43,367 nt of DNA from an uncultured bacterium (GCA_903870275.1 CAIQCK010000001.1:1-43367); one strand, 5' to 3'; shown: positions 24,562-33,387, counted from the first letter of the stretch. A program made the numbers and translations. Notes: generated by a model not told the origin, from the letters alone.

Positions 24562-26883
24562 ATGAGACTCTTGATCTTCGCCCTCCTGCCCTGCGCCATC
24601 GCCATCGCCGATCCGGCTCCGCGCCAGCACACCGAAACGATCACCGCCGCGCGCCACGAGTTCGTCCTTCGGATGGGTGGCACGATGGACGGCGACAACA
24701 CACGCACGCCCGTCGGCTACGGCGCGTGGTCGCGCGCGTTCGAGCCGATGCGCGAGGTGCGCATTGAAAACACCGGCGACACGCCCATCGTGAACCCGTG
24801 GCTGGTCGTCAACGGCCAACGCGACTGGCGCACGGTGGAGAAGATCGTCGCCGAGGCCACACGCGGCTGCGCCAACGACCGCGAGCGCGCCATCGCCATC
24901 TGGCGGTTCGTCATCAACAACCGCTTCCACGCGACGCCGAACGACGGTGATAACATTGACCCCGTCAAACAGTTTAACGTTTATGGCTACTCGCTCTGCG
25001 GCGACATCGCGCAGACCATCCGCCAGCTTTGGAAAGTCGCCGGTTTCAAGACTCGCCGCGGCTGGCCGCACGGCCACTGCCTGACGGAAACGTGGTTCGA
25101 CGGCGCGTGGCACATGCTCGACGGCGACGAAAGCATCATCTGCCTGCAGCGCGACAACGAGACCATCGCCGGCGAGGAGGAGGTCGTGCGCGACCATGAC
25201 TTGATGAAGCGGACGCATACCTACAGCATTCTCGCGGGCGACGATCCTCTCACCGACCAGTTCTCCGCCGCGCTTCACCTCTATGAAGGCAAGCGCGAGG
25301 GCGACTGGCGCGACGACTTCGGCCATCGCATGGAACTGACGCTGCGGCCGGGCGAACTGCTGGCATGGCGTTGGGACAATGTCGGCCGCTCGCACGGCAC
25401 CGACCTGGCAACCGGTTGGGGGCCGCAAGCCGGCCAGCCGCTCGCCAACGGCCGGCTGGTTTACGCGCCGTCCGCACTGAATGCGGCCGGCGAGCGGGAA
25501 GGCGACGCGCTCATCGTACCGATGGCCAGTCCCTACGTCATCGTCGGTGGAAAATTCGAAGCGCGCGGCGACGCCAGAGTTTCCATTTCCTTCGACCGGA
25601 AAACATGGGAGCCGGTCGCGGGAAACGATGTTGACTCGCACTTCCCGCGCGGCGGCAAGGCGCGCTATCGCTACTGGCTAAAGTTCGAACCGGCAAGCGC
25701 CGTGCAGTCGCTGCGCGTCGAGAACATCCTCCAGATGGCGCCGCTGTCGCTGCCCGCGCTGACCGTCGGCAACAACCGCGTCGCCTACAGCGACGACTCC
25801 ATCGGCTCTCGCAAGATGCGCGTGAGCTTCGAGTGGGCCGAGCGCGGCGACAGCACGCCGCCCGCCGCGCCCGTGGCGGAATTTCCGAAAGACGGCGGCG
25901 AAGTCGAAGGAACGCAGTTGATCTTCAAGTGGAAGCCTGGGAGCGCGGGCATCTTGTCCGCCTCTGCTGCTAGAACGGCGGCGGGCGAGACGCCCACGCT
26001 CCCGACGGACTATCATTTCCAACTCAGCAACCGCGCCGACATGCGCTGGCCGTTGTCGTCAACGTTCGACCGGCTCGTCTCCAACACGCCGCAGCGCGGC
26101 ACGGCGAGCTGGGCGATTCCGTGCCGCGGGTTGCTGAATCCGTCGCAGCGTTACTACTGGCGCGTGCGCGCGCGAAACAAGGACGGCTTGTGGGGAGCAT
26201 GGAGCCACGTGTTCAGTTTCACGCCGCAAGGGCCGGGCGTGCCCCTCGACGTGGCTTGCGACGCCGCGACAGGCTCGGTTCGCTGGAAGACAAATCCGCA
26301 GGGCCGGCCGCCGGTGAAGTGGCGCGTTTATGCCAGCGACGAAAAAGGTTTTACCGCCAGCGACACGCCTCACCGGGTGTTCTGGGAATCGCCGCAGGAT
26401 GGCCGCGCGCGCGACGTGCGGGAGATGCCGGCGAACCTCGTCGGCGAGACCGACAAACCGGAGTGGCGTCCGATGACGAACGCGTTCTATCGCGTCGTCG
26501 CCGTGGACGCGCGCGGCGTGGCGAGCGGGCCGGGCGATTACGCCGCCGCGCCGCGGCCGAAGTTCATCAGCGAGCCGCCGGCGCGGGCCAGGAGCGGCGC
26601 GCCTTTCAGCTACCAGCCGCGCGTCATCCGCTCGCTCGGCGACCTGCGTTGCAAGAATTACTCGCGGGAGCAGGTCTACTGGGCCGGTTTTTGGAACATC
26701 GATAAACCCACGTGGTCGCTCGCCGCCGCGCCGGCGTGGCTGAAGCTCAACGCCGAAACCGGCGAACTTTCAGGCACGCCGCCCGCCGACGCCGCTGGCG
26801 GCGAATCCAAAGTGGAATTGCGCTGCGACATCGCTGGTGTCGGCGCGGACACGCAGTCGTTCACTCTGCGCGTCGAACGGTGA
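24562..26883 (+). CDS. Exported transglutaminase-like domain protein with Ig/FN3-type modules
   Basis: 773 residues from the ATG at 24562 (a GTG 12 bases upstream is in frame). The signal peptide is MRLLIFALLPCAIAIADP. A transglutaminase-like (papain-fold) domain has C146 in YGYSLCGDIAQ, H172 in GHCLTETWFDGAW and D187 in HMLDGDE. The 15-residue distance between H and D fits the family, so the triad looks complete. Beta-sandwich modules follow, including a fibronectin-like repeat (YWRVRARNKDGLWGAWS, about 535) and a putative-Ig end domain (WLKLNAETGELSGTPPA). A GC-rich palindromic repeat is inserted in frame near residues 460-481 (GSAGILSASAARTAAGETPT). It probably acts on the cell surface or in the periplasm as a peptidase or crosslinker; no substrate is known. 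Confidence 0.85.
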   Translation: MRLLIFALLPCAIAIADPAPRQHTETITAARHEFVLRMGGTMDGDNTRTPVGYGAWSRAFEPMREVRIENTGDTPIVNPWLVVNGQRDWRTVEKIVAEATRGCANDRERAIAIWRFVINNRFHATPNDGDNIDPVKQFNVYGYSLCGDIAQTIRQLWKVAGFKTRRGWPHGHCLTETWFDGAWHMLDGDESIICLQRDNETIAGEEEVVRDHDLMKRTHTYSILAGDDPLTDQFSAALHLYEGKREGDWRDDFGHRMELTLRPGELLAWRWDNVGRSHGTDLATGWGPQAGQPLANGRLVYAPSALNAAGEREGDALIVPMASPYVIVGGKFEARGDARVSISFDRKTWEPVAGNDVDSHFPRGGKARYRYWLKFEPASAVQSLRVENILQMAPLSLPALTVGNNRVAYSDDSIGSRKMRVSFEWAERGDSTPPAAPVAEFPKDGGEVEGTQLIFKWKPGSAGILSASAARTAAGETPTLPTDYHFQLSNRADMRWPLSSTFDRLVSNTPQRGTASWAIPCRGLLNPSQRYYWRVRARNKDGLWGAWSHVFSFTPQGPGVPLDVACDAATGSVRWKTNPQGRPPVKWRVYASDEKGFTASDTPHRVFWESPQDGRARDVREMPANLVGETDKPEWRPMTNAFYRVVAVDARGVASGPGDYAAAPRPKFISEPPARARSGAPFSYQPRVIRSLGDLRCKNYSREQVYWAGFWNIDKPTWSLAAAPAWLKLNAETGELSGTPPADAAGGESKVELRCDIAGVGADTQSFTLRVER
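25939..26003. repeat. Palindromic repeat inside a coding region
   Basis: The arm gggagcgcgggcatcttgtc with cgcc (25939-25962) pairs with 25980-26003. The arms are 24 bases, and the four mismatches are all transitions compatible with G-U pairs. The same GGGAGCGCGGGC element is familiar from intergenic DNA of Planctomycetes and Verrucomicrobia. Confidence 0.85.
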
Positions 26884-26900
26884 ACGACAGCGCCGGCTTT

Positions 26901-27389
26901 CTACTTCCGAGACTTGCAGAGCCGGCAGATCAGCGCGTCCAGACTCCACGGGCCGGCGCCGCTGCAGACCAACGACAGCGCGACCAGGCCGAGCGCCATC
27001 GGATATTCAAAGCCGTGCTTGTCGGCGAAGAAACCGTTGGCCAGGTGCACCTGGGTTACCGCCGTGGCCATCACGCAGAAGATCCCGAACGCCGCCAGCC
27101 GCGTCAGCAGGCCCGTCAGCACGCCAAGCGCGCCGAAGAACTCCGCGATGATCGCCAGCGCGGCGAACGCCGCCGGAATGCCGAGTTTGTCGTGCATGAA
27201 GCCGATCGTTCCCGACCAGCCGTTGCCGCCGAACCAGCCGAGCATTTTTTGCGAGCCGTGCGCGAAGAAGACAATGCCGAGCGCCAGCCGCGCCAGCAGC
27301 GGACCCAACGGCGCCACCGCGGCGAAGACGGTTTCCAATCGCGCACAACAGTTACATGAAGGTTTTGTTTCGCAGGCTTCGGTATTCAT
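26901..27389 (-). CDS. DoxX family membrane protein
   Basis: 162 residues from the ATG at 27389, with aagg about six bases upstream. Four membrane helices are visible. The first holds PLLARLALGIVFFAHGSQKML, the family signature, followed by GWFGGNGWSGTIGFM; the second is AFAALAIIAEFFGALGVLTGL and the third AAFGIFCVMATAVTQVH. A cysteine-rich start (CETKPSCNCCAR) and end (CRLCKSR) are unusual and might bind metal or form disulfides. DoxX proteins are inner-membrane redox-associated proteins of poorly known function, sometimes linked to thiol homeostasis. The gene converges with the transglutaminase-like gene (17 bases apart) and diverges from the helicase gene. Confidence 0.92.
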   Translation of the reverse strand: MNTEACETKPSCNCCARLETVFAAVAPLGPLLARLALGIVFFAHGSQKMLGWFGGNGWSGTIGFMHDKLGIPAAFAALAIIAEFFGALGVLTGLLTRLAAFGIFCVMATAVTQVHLANGFFADKHGFEYPMALGLVALSLVCSGAGPWSLDALICRLCKSRK

Positions 27390-27522
27390 GGGGAACCTTA
27401 GTTTATGAGTGTAAATGACGCAAACGGCGACCCATGCCGGTGTGTCAAGCGCGCAATCTTTCCGGCAAAAACTTTTCAGCTTGCCGGTCGCGGCGGCGAT
27501 GGGTTTTCCTTTCGCGCCTTTG

Positions 27523-29349
27523 ATGAAACTGAATCCGTCACAATCCGCGGTCGTCGCGTGCCGCGCCCGGCGCATCCTCGTCATGGCCGGCGCGGGCACG
27601 GGCAAGACCGCCACGAGCGTCCATTGGGTCGCCTCGCTGGTGCGCTCCGGCGTGCCGCGCAGCGCCGTGCTCATGATCACCTTCACGCGCAAGGCCGCCA
27701 ACGAGATGGCCGCGCGCGTCGAGACGCTCATCGCCGCCGTGCCGCGCAAATCCGCCGACGACCGGCTGGCGGTCGGCACCTATCACGCCGTCGCCAGCCT
27801 GCTGATGCGCAAGGAGGGCGAGAAGTTCGGCCTCACCAACAGCCATTTCTCCACGCTCGACGAATCCGAGTCGCAGTCGGTCTGGAAATCCGCGCTGAAG
27901 CAGACCGGCCTCAGCACGAAATCGAAGCTCTTCGTGCCGGGCCGGCTCAACGAGCTGTATTCGTTCGCGCGCAACACCCGCGTGCCCGTGGCGGAGGTGT
28001 TCGAGCCGCTGTTCGGCGGCCACACGAAGCGGATGCTGAAGGTCACCGCCGCCTACGAGGAACTCAAGCGCGCCGCGAACGTCGTGGACTACGACGACCT
28101 GCTCGTGCTCTGGGCGCAGCGCCTGGAGCGCGACGCGGCCTGGGCCAAGCACCTGCGCGACCGCTGGCGCTACGTGCTCGTGGACGAGATGCAGGACAAC
28201 AACCGCCTCAACCAGGCGGTCCTCGACGGCCTGAACCCGCACCACCTCATGGTCGTCGGCGACGCCAACCAGTCCATCTATGCGTTCCGCGGCTCCGAGG
28301 TGCGGCTCATCACCGATTTTCCAGGAAAGAACCGCGACACGCAAATCCTCAAGCTGGAGAATAACTACCGCAGCGCGCAGCCGATCCTCGATCTCGCCAA
28401 CGAGGTCGTGGCGAACACCGAAAGCGCGCTCCGCCTCCAGGCGGCCAACGACGCGCAGGGCACCGTGGAGTATCGGAAATACTTCACCCCGGCGCACGAG
28501 GCGGCCGGCATCATCAAGTGGATCGTCGCGCGCAAGGCCGCGGGCAAGCGCGGTTGCGACTGCGCGGTGCTGGCGCGCTCGTCGCGGTCGCTGACGGCGC
28601 TGGAGGTGCTGCTGAACCAGCATCGCATCCGCTACAAAAAATACGGCGGCCTCGCGTTGGCCGACGCGGCGGAGGTGAAAGACTTCCTCTGTTTCCTGCG
28701 CGTCGCGCAAAACCCGCGCGACAAGATCGCGTTGCTGCGCGCGTTGACGCAGTTCCCCGGCATCGGCGAGGGCACGGCCGCCAAGGCCATCGCCGCGCAC
28801 CGCGGGCAGTTCGTCGAGGACAACCACTGGCCGGAGGAGGCGGCGGAGCTGCCGCGATGGATTCACGACATGCGCCGCGCGACGACGCTTGGCGCGAAGG
28901 GCAAGTTGCTGTTCGAGAAGATCAGGCCGCTGATGTTGGCGAACTATCCGAAGGACGGCGAGGAGCGGCTGGCGACGTTGAACACGCTGGCCAACTCGAT
29001 GGCCAACGCGCCCGGCTCATTGCACGATTTTCTCGACGGCTTCAACCTCAGCCGCGACACCGACGAGACGCATCCGACCGACGCCGTGATCCTCTCGACG
29101 ATCCACTCCTCAAAAGGCCTGGAGTGGGACGGTGTCTGGCTCGTTGGCGCGGGCCACACGCAGATGCCCCATCCGCGCACGCAGGCGACCGGCGAGATTG
29201 ACGAGGAGCGCCGGCTGTTCTACGTCGCCGCCACGCGCGCCAAACACGACCTGGTGATTTCGTTCCCGGCGCTCACAGAGCGCAAGACGAACCAGAAGCC
29301 GACGCCGTTCGTCCCCGCCTCGGTTTATTGGCAGTTCCTGAGTTCGTGA
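27523..29349 (+). CDS. UvrD/Rep-type ATP-dependent DNA helicase (SF1A)
   Basis: 608 residues from the ATG at 27523, chosen because SF1A helicases begin with the Q-motif (here MKLNPSQSAVV). In-frame ATGs at 27499 and 27415 are alternatives; the latter would place the start 25 bases from the divergent doxX start. Motif I is AGAGTGKT (22-29), Ia ITFTRKAANEMA, II VLVDEMQD (canonical DExQD), III VVGDANQSIYAFRGS, IV LENNYRS, V STIHSSKGLEWDGVWLV and VI EERRLFYVAATRAKHDL. It unwinds DNA 3' to 5' in repair or replication restart. The length is shorter than E. coli UvrD (720), lacking much of the C-terminal tail. I cannot say whether it is the cell's main UvrD, Rep or PcrA. Confidence 0.94.
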   Translation: MKLNPSQSAVVACRARRILVMAGAGTGKTATSVHWVASLVRSGVPRSAVLMITFTRKAANEMAARVETLIAAVPRKSADDRLAVGTYHAVASLLMRKEGEKFGLTNSHFSTLDESESQSVWKSALKQTGLSTKSKLFVPGRLNELYSFARNTRVPVAEVFEPLFGGHTKRMLKVTAAYEELKRAANVVDYDDLLVLWAQRLERDAAWAKHLRDRWRYVLVDEMQDNNRLNQAVLDGLNPHHLMVVGDANQSIYAFRGSEVRLITDFPGKNRDTQILKLENNYRSAQPILDLANEVVANTESALRLQAANDAQGTVEYRKYFTPAHEAAGIIKWIVARKAAGKRGCDCAVLARSSRSLTALEVLLNQHRIRYKKYGGLALADAAEVKDFLCFLRVAQNPRDKIALLRALTQFPGIGEGTAAKAIAAHRGQFVEDNHWPEEAAELPRWIHDMRRATTLGAKGKLLFEKIRPLMLANYPKDGEERLATLNTLANSMANAPGSLHDFLDGFNLSRDTDETHPTDAVILSTIHSSKGLEWDGVWLVGAGHTQMPHPRTQATGEIDEERRLFYVAATRAKHDLVISFPALTERKTNQKPTPFVPASVYWQFLSS

Positions 29350-29467
29350 GCGGAAACCGAAGCTGCTGCGCCGGTCGCGGCATTAGCCGGCCTTTTCGCG
29401 CTTGTTCCCGCTCCCGTGTTATGCGACTAATCCGCTGGTCAATGAATTATGTTCGACGTCATGACGC

Positions 29468-30217
29468 ATGGCACTGATTGACGATCCTAAAGCATGGATT
29501 TTGCGTCTCTTCGAGATGGAGGAACGTGAAGGCAGAGGCTCCGATTGTGCACGGTTTCCTGAGGGCGCGCGTCCTTCAGATATTCCGCTTGAAGACGGTG
29601 AGAATGTATTTGGTATCTACAAAGCGAAATACTATTTCACGCCGAAATCGTTGATCATCAAGGATAGTGGGAAGATGGAGCGGATACCGTGGGCCGAGGT
29701 GCGCGCTTGTTCCAGCCGGCATGGAGAGGGGAAGGCTTTCTCAGACCTTGCGCTGGCTGACGGACGGACGGTCCGCGTGAGGGTTGGGGACATGGCGACT
29801 AATTGGTCAGGCCGAATTTCTCAACTCTATCACCAGATGATTGAGCGCCACGGTCAACGAGCAGCCATGGGAAAGCCGTTAATGCCGATGCAGGAGTTCT
29901 TCGAGAAGGCACTTGGCGATGACAGCATTGCTTCGAATCTTGATCCGCATCCTTCATTGGAGGCGTTCCGCGCCGCTCTGCATGAATTGGAGCGGCCGTC
30001 CGACGGAACGAGAATCTTGATGGAACTTATCGAGGACGACGTCGGATCGCCGGTTGCTGAGGCGATTGTCATCGTGACTCCGAGGCCGAAGGAGGGTTTT
30101 CAGAGTTTTGCCGAGACTTTCATCGCTGATTGGGTGATTGCTGCCGATGACAGGATCATTCGTCTAGTGGGTGTGGTTCCTAAAGGGTTTAATGTGTGGC
30201 ACATCGTATGGGACTGA
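29468..30217 (+). CDS. Unrecognised protein with PH-like segment
   Basis: 249 residues. I do not recognise a family. Codon composition is less GC-rich than in neighbours. Residues about 45-120 (FGIYKAKYYFTPKSLIIKD, then MERIPWAEVRACSSRH and LALADGRTVRVRVGDM) look like a small beta-barrel of the pleckstrin-homology type found in bacterial proteins. The second half is mixed alpha/beta with no motif and ends VPKGFNVWHIVWD. No signal peptide or membrane helix is visible. No clear Shine-Dalgarno precedes the ATG. It is isolated between the helicase and a repeat-rich spacer, so it may be acquired DNA. No function is proposed. Confidence 0.75.
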   Translation: MALIDDPKAWILRLFEMEEREGRGSDCARFPEGARPSDIPLEDGENVFGIYKAKYYFTPKSLIIKDSGKMERIPWAEVRACSSRHGEGKAFSDLALADGRTVRVRVGDMATNWSGRISQLYHQMIERHGQRAAMGKPLMPMQEFFEKALGDDSIASNLDPHPSLEAFRAALHELERPSDGTRILMELIEDDVGSPVAEAIVIVTPRPKEGFQSFAETFIADWVIAADDRIIRLVGVVPKGFNVWHIVWD

Positions 30218-30587
30218 AACACCGTGCCGCCGGGGACGCGGAGGCGTGGGGAGTTTCCAACAGCGCCCGTAACGGGTCTGTTAAGAGAGGATGCCGGATG
30301 TGTGTCAGAACCTCATAAGTGGGGTGAGCTCCCAAGCTCGCCCCACCGTTCTCGCATGAACAACGCCGGGCGTGCTTGGATGCTCGCCCCACTTAAACGG
30401 CTGCCATACGAGACTGGCCTATTACCACCGCCCCTTTCGTTCCGCTTGCCTTTCGGGCGCAATGGGCCTACAAACGCGGCGCAGCAGCCTGAAGGGCGCG
30501 GCGAACCCTGACCGCCGGACGGTCAACGGCACGCTGAACGAGCAACAAGCCCGCCGGCCCCTCGGCACAAAAGGAACCGTCGTCACC
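30218..30587. other. Intergenic region dominated by hairpin repeats
   Basis: 370 bases between the orphan gene and the epimerase gene. It contains the inverted repeat at 30317-30394 and a short remnant (30410-30530) with no recognisable element. A weak aaggaa lies about 12 bases before the epimerase start. No gene is seen. Confidence 0.6.
30317..30394. repeat. Inverted repeat with nested hairpin (gtggggygagc family)
   Basis: The arm aagtggggtgagctcccaag+c (30317-30337) matches the reverse complement of 30374-30394 at 18 of 21 positions. Inside, gtggggtgagc also pairs locally with gctcgccccac (30336-30346). It is related to the repeat at 3010-3092. Confidence 0.8.
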
Positions 30588-31433
30588 ATGAGATTCGGCA
30601 TCAACACCTTTCTGTTCACGTCGCCCTTCACCAACGACAGCACGAAGCTTTTCAAGACCTTCAAGCGCTGGGGATTCGAGACGATCGAGATTCCCATTGA
30701 GGACCCGTCGCACATTGACCCGGCCCACGTAAAGGCCGAGTTGGACAAGCACGGGCTGGTGTGCGGTTCGGTCTGCGCCTGCCTCGGTCCCGACCGCGAC
30801 CTGCGCGGCAACGCGGAGCAGCAGAAAACGGCGTTCAATTACATGACGCAGTTGCTGGACCAGATGGTGGTGCTCGACTGCCCGTCGTTGATCGGGCCGG
30901 TCTATTCGTCGGTGGGCCGCGCCGACGCCGTGCCGGCGGACGAATACAAACAGCAGTGGGCAACGGTGGTGAAGAACCTCCGCTCGCTTTGCGCCCAAGC
31001 CGAGAAGCGCGACCGGCAGATTTGCATGGAGCCGCTGAACCGCTTCGAGAGCGACTTCATCAACACGGTGGACCAGGGAATGAAGATGGTCCGCGATGTG
31101 GGCAGCCCGGTGTTGAAACTGCACCTCGACACGTTCCACATGAACATCGAGCAAAAGAACCAGGCCGCCGCCATCCGCAAGGCCGGCAAGCTGCTGGGGC
31201 ATTTCCACGCCTGCGGCAGCGACCGCGGCACGCCGGGCGGCGACCACATTGACTGGCCGAGCATCGCCAAGGCGCTCAAGGCCGTGCGCTACAATGGCGA
31301 CGTGGTCATCGAGTCGTTCACGCAGGACGTGAAAGTCATCGCGCGCGCCGCGGCGATCTGGCGCAAGATCGAGCCGAGCCGCGAAGACATCGCCGTCAAG
31401 GGCCTGAAGTTCCTCAAGAAGGCGCTGAAGTAG
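30588..31433 (+). CDS. Sugar phosphate/ketose epimerase, D-tagatose (psicose) 3-epimerase-like
   Basis: 281 residues from the ATG at 30588. It is a TIM-barrel of the AP-endonuclease 2/xylose-isomerase-like superfamily. The four metal and catalytic residues line up with D-tagatose 3-epimerase at a constant offset of four: E148 (CMEPLNRFESD), D181 (HLDTFHM), H207 (GHFHACGSDRGTPG) and E242 (VIESF). The reaction is C3 epimerisation of a ketohexose or a related sugar using Mn or Co. The product length is normal (about 290). It has no obvious operon partner; repeats flank it on both sides. Other genes of sugar metabolism are within a few kb. Confidence 0.92.
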   Translation: MRFGINTFLFTSPFTNDSTKLFKTFKRWGFETIEIPIEDPSHIDPAHVKAELDKHGLVCGSVCACLGPDRDLRGNAEQQKTAFNYMTQLLDQMVVLDCPSLIGPVYSSVGRADAVPADEYKQQWATVVKNLRSLCAQAEKRDRQICMEPLNRFESDFINTVDQGMKMVRDVGSPVLKLHLDTFHMNIEQKNQAAAIRKAGKLLGHFHACGSDRGTPGGDHIDWPSIAKALKAVRYNGDVVIESFTQDVKVIARAAAIWRKIEPSREDIAVKGLKFLKKALK

Positions 31434-31455
31434 GCGAGGCAGGATTTACGTTTGG

Positions 31456-31483
31456 GTGGCGCGAGCTTCCAAGTTCGCGCCAC
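31456..31483. repeat. Short hairpin repeat downstream of the epimerase gene
   Basis: The arm gtggcgcgagc (31456-31466) pairs with gttcgcgccac (31473-31483), one G-U-type mismatch, six-base loop. Followed by cggatttt, it could slow transcription, but the shape is that of a dispersed repeat. Confidence 0.65.
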
Positions 31484-31590
31484 TCGGATTTTGCTGGTTG
31501 AAGCAAACCGACCCACGACCGGCGTTGCCATTCGGTCGCGGTTGAGGCATTATAGTAGGTGCCGGCGGACACCGGTCGGAGGCGGATTGT

Positions 31591-32265
31591 ATGAATCGCG
31601 TAACGGCCATCATTTGCGGAGCGCTGTTGTTCGGTCTGGGGCTTTTTCTGGGAATGGTGGGATCGTTTGTCCGCACGCTCGCGCCGGAAGCTCCGCCACC
31701 TCCAAAAATTCAATCGCGCGTTGCAATTGTGAATCCAAAGCCGGGCGCGGCACGGCAGTCTCCGGCCACCATGGAGTCGGCGTTGAGCGAGGCGCTGGCG
31801 ATGATCGCGGTCGCGCTGTCCCCGCCACCGGACTCATCCCCGCCACCCGCCAGCGCTGCGTCCGCCGACATCGCCACCAACGTGCCTGAACTACCATCGC
31901 TGGACGAGTTTCTGGCCGACGCCGCTGACGACACAGAGCCGATGGACCCACTGGAGGCCGCACCGCCACCGCCGCCGCCGAATCCTTTGGCGGGCCACTG
32001 GGTGTTCGACCCACGGCTTGGCTGGCTGTGGTTGCCGGAGAACACCGCGGCGGTCGTGATTGTGCCGATGATCGAGATGTTCCCCGGCGGCCTAGTCATG
32101 ATCAAGCCTGTGCCGAAATCAATCCGGACCCGAAAGCCGCCGGCAATCGCATCGAGACCTCCGTTGCCCCAACTGCCGAAGAACGGCGTCATCCCCAATA
32201 CCACACCCGGCGCCAAGGAATCCCCCGCCTCGCCGCCGTCGCAGAAAAAGAGCGGCGACCGCTGA
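31591..32265 (+). CDS. Proline-rich single-pass membrane or exported protein, unknown
   Basis: 224 residues. Start ATG has ggagg about nine bases upstream, which supports it as a real gene. One N-terminal hydrophobic segment (VTAIICGALLFGLGLFLGMVGSFV) acts as an anchor or signal. The rest is rich in proline, alanine and serine (PPPPPPNPL near 126-134), likely disordered, apart from a short folded-looking part around GHWVFDPRLGWLWLPENTAAVV. The repeated W/L pattern (HWVFDPRLGWLWL) might be a small binding motif. No family is recognised. It converges with msrB. Confidence 0.7.
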   Translation: MNRVTAIICGALLFGLGLFLGMVGSFVRTLAPEAPPPPKIQSRVAIVNPKPGAARQSPATMESALSEALAMIAVALSPPPDSSPPPASAASADIATNVPELPSLDEFLADAADDTEPMDPLEAAPPPPPPNPLAGHWVFDPRLGWLWLPENTAAVVIVPMIEMFPGGLVMIKPVPKSIRTRKPPAIASRPPLPQLPKNGVIPNTTPGAKESPASPPSQKKSGDR

Positions 32266-32297
32266 AAATCGCAGAGCGGCTGTCGCGGCGGGCGGCG

Positions 32298-32816
32298 CTA
32301 CTTGGTTTCTTTCGTCGCCTCTTTCTTCTTTATCAACTTGATGGACACGGAGTTGATGCAGAACCGCTGGCCGGTGGGCGCAGGGCCGTCGTCAAAAAGG
32401 TGGCCGAGATGGCCGCCGCAATGGGCGCAGAGGACTTCCGTGCGGACCATGCCGTGGCTGTTGTCGGTCTGGAGGCGGATATGGTCCTTGGCGAGCGCCG
32501 CGAAAAAGCTTGGCCAGCCGCAGTGGGAGTCGAATTTGGCATCCGACGTGAACAGCTCGGCTCCACAGGCGGCGCAGCAATACGTGCCCGCGTCGTGGTT
32601 GTTCCAGTAGGCGCCGGTGAACGCCCGCTCGGTGCCTTTCTCGCGCAGGACGCGATACTGTTCCGACGTGAGGATCTTCCGCCACTCGGCGTCGGTCTTG
32701 ATGACTTGGTTGGTCATGGTGGAACCTCCGGGTTGGGCCGGCGCCGCCGGTGTATCTGCGCCGCCGGCGGTGAAAACCGCGGCCAGCAACGTCAGCAACG
32801 TGATGACTGGTTTCAT
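32298..32816 (-). CDS. msrB: Peptide methionine-R-sulfoxide reductase, exported
   Basis: 172 residues. An N-terminal signal ([18 protein letters not shown]) precedes the SelR/MsrB domain. Zinc is held by C81/C84 (CAAC) and C130/C133 (CAHC). The catalytic cysteine is C153 in [11 protein letters not shown], and the substrate motif HCGWPSF is at 98-104. It reduces methionine-R-sulfoxide in exported proteins and so repairs oxidative damage in the envelope. The end is basic ([10 protein letters not shown]). An internal ATG at residue 34 would give a cytoplasmic form; the long form is preferred because the extra part looks like a clean signal. No msrA is nearby. Confidence 0.94.
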   Translation of the reverse strand: MKPVITLLTLLAAVFTAGGADTPAAPAQPGGSTMTNQVIKTDAEWRKILTSEQYRVLREKGTERAFTGAYWNNHDAGTYCCAACGAELFTSDAKFDSHCGWPSFFAALAKDHIRLQTDNSHGMVRTEVLCAHCGGHLGHLFDDGPAPTGQRFCINSVSIKLIKKKEATKETK

Positions 32817-32889
32817 ACCGGGTCATTCTACGCGAAACGGGGCCGCCGTGCCAACAGCGCATCATGTGACGCCGCGGGTCCGCCAGCAT

Positions 32890-33227
32890 GTAGCCGCCGA
32901 CGTAAGGAGATCTCGACCAACCCGGCGTTGGCGCGTCCGGGCCATGAACTTGGTTGCCCCGCACGCTAAACATGAAGCCGAAGGCTCTGGACTGCTGCGA
33001 GCATCGCAGCTTTCGCTGTCAGCCCACCAGCGACGCCAGCGGCAAAGCTGTAGTTCCTACAGCAGTCCAGAGCCTTCGGCTTCATTTGAAATGCCAGAGA
33101 CAATGCCGGTTGGTGTCTCCCACGGCAGCGTATTACAGGGGCTTCTCTTGACGCCGCTCTGGCGGCAGGTTCATGGATAGGCGGGCACGTCTCGATACGC
33201 AGCCTTTCCGCCTCCTCACGTCGGCTA
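32890..33227. repeat. Outer inverted repeat pair enclosing a second palindrome
   Basis: The left arm gtagccgccgacgtaaggag (32890-32909) equals part of the arm of the repeat at 12562-12688. The right arm ccgcctcctcacgtcggcta (33208-33227) is a degenerate copy of the opposite arm. Between them lies a 26-base palindrome pair of a different family, as if one element had inserted into another. Confidence 0.7.
32972..33085. repeat. Perfect 26-base inverted repeat with a 62-base, partly paired loop
   Basis: Arms at 32972-32997 (atgaagccgaaggctctgga...) and 33060-33085 are exact reverse complements. The loop itself can pair imperfectly (cagctttcgctg against cagcggcaaagctg), so the whole element could form a long rod-like hairpin. 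Confidence 0.9.
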
Positions 33228-33298
33228 GGGTCCGTGCAGAGCGAAACAATCGCGTTCGGAGAACGCGATCCACCCTGGACATTGCAGGTTCAAAACAG

Positions 33299-33344
33299 TT
33301 CCGCCAGCCTGAACGCTGCCGTCCGGGCTGGCGGAAAGTTTTTT
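33299..33344. terminator. Terminator-like hairpin downstream of an epimerase gene
   Basis: A perfect 11-base stem, ttccgccagcc (33299-33309) with ggctggcggaa (33326-33336), is followed on the plus strand by agtttttt. On the minus strand it follows the epimerase stop at 33388 and is trailed by actgttttg, a weaker T-tract. It may work in both directions. Confidence 0.6.
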
Positions 33345-33387
33345 GCCGCGTCACGCGATGCGGACGACGGCTGGGTGACCGCGCCGC

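Larger units (their letters stand above)
32817..33387. other. Intergenic region with nested inverted repeats
   Basis: About 570 bases between msrB and an epimerase gene, both on the minus strand. Open frames on the plus strand are repeat-coded and have no ribosome sites. It holds an outer pair of repeat arms (32890-32909 and 33208-33227), a perfect inner palindrome (32972-33085), a small hairpin (33249-33269) and a terminator-like hairpin (33299-33344). The msrB promoter should lie at its left end but was not identified. Confidence 0.65.
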
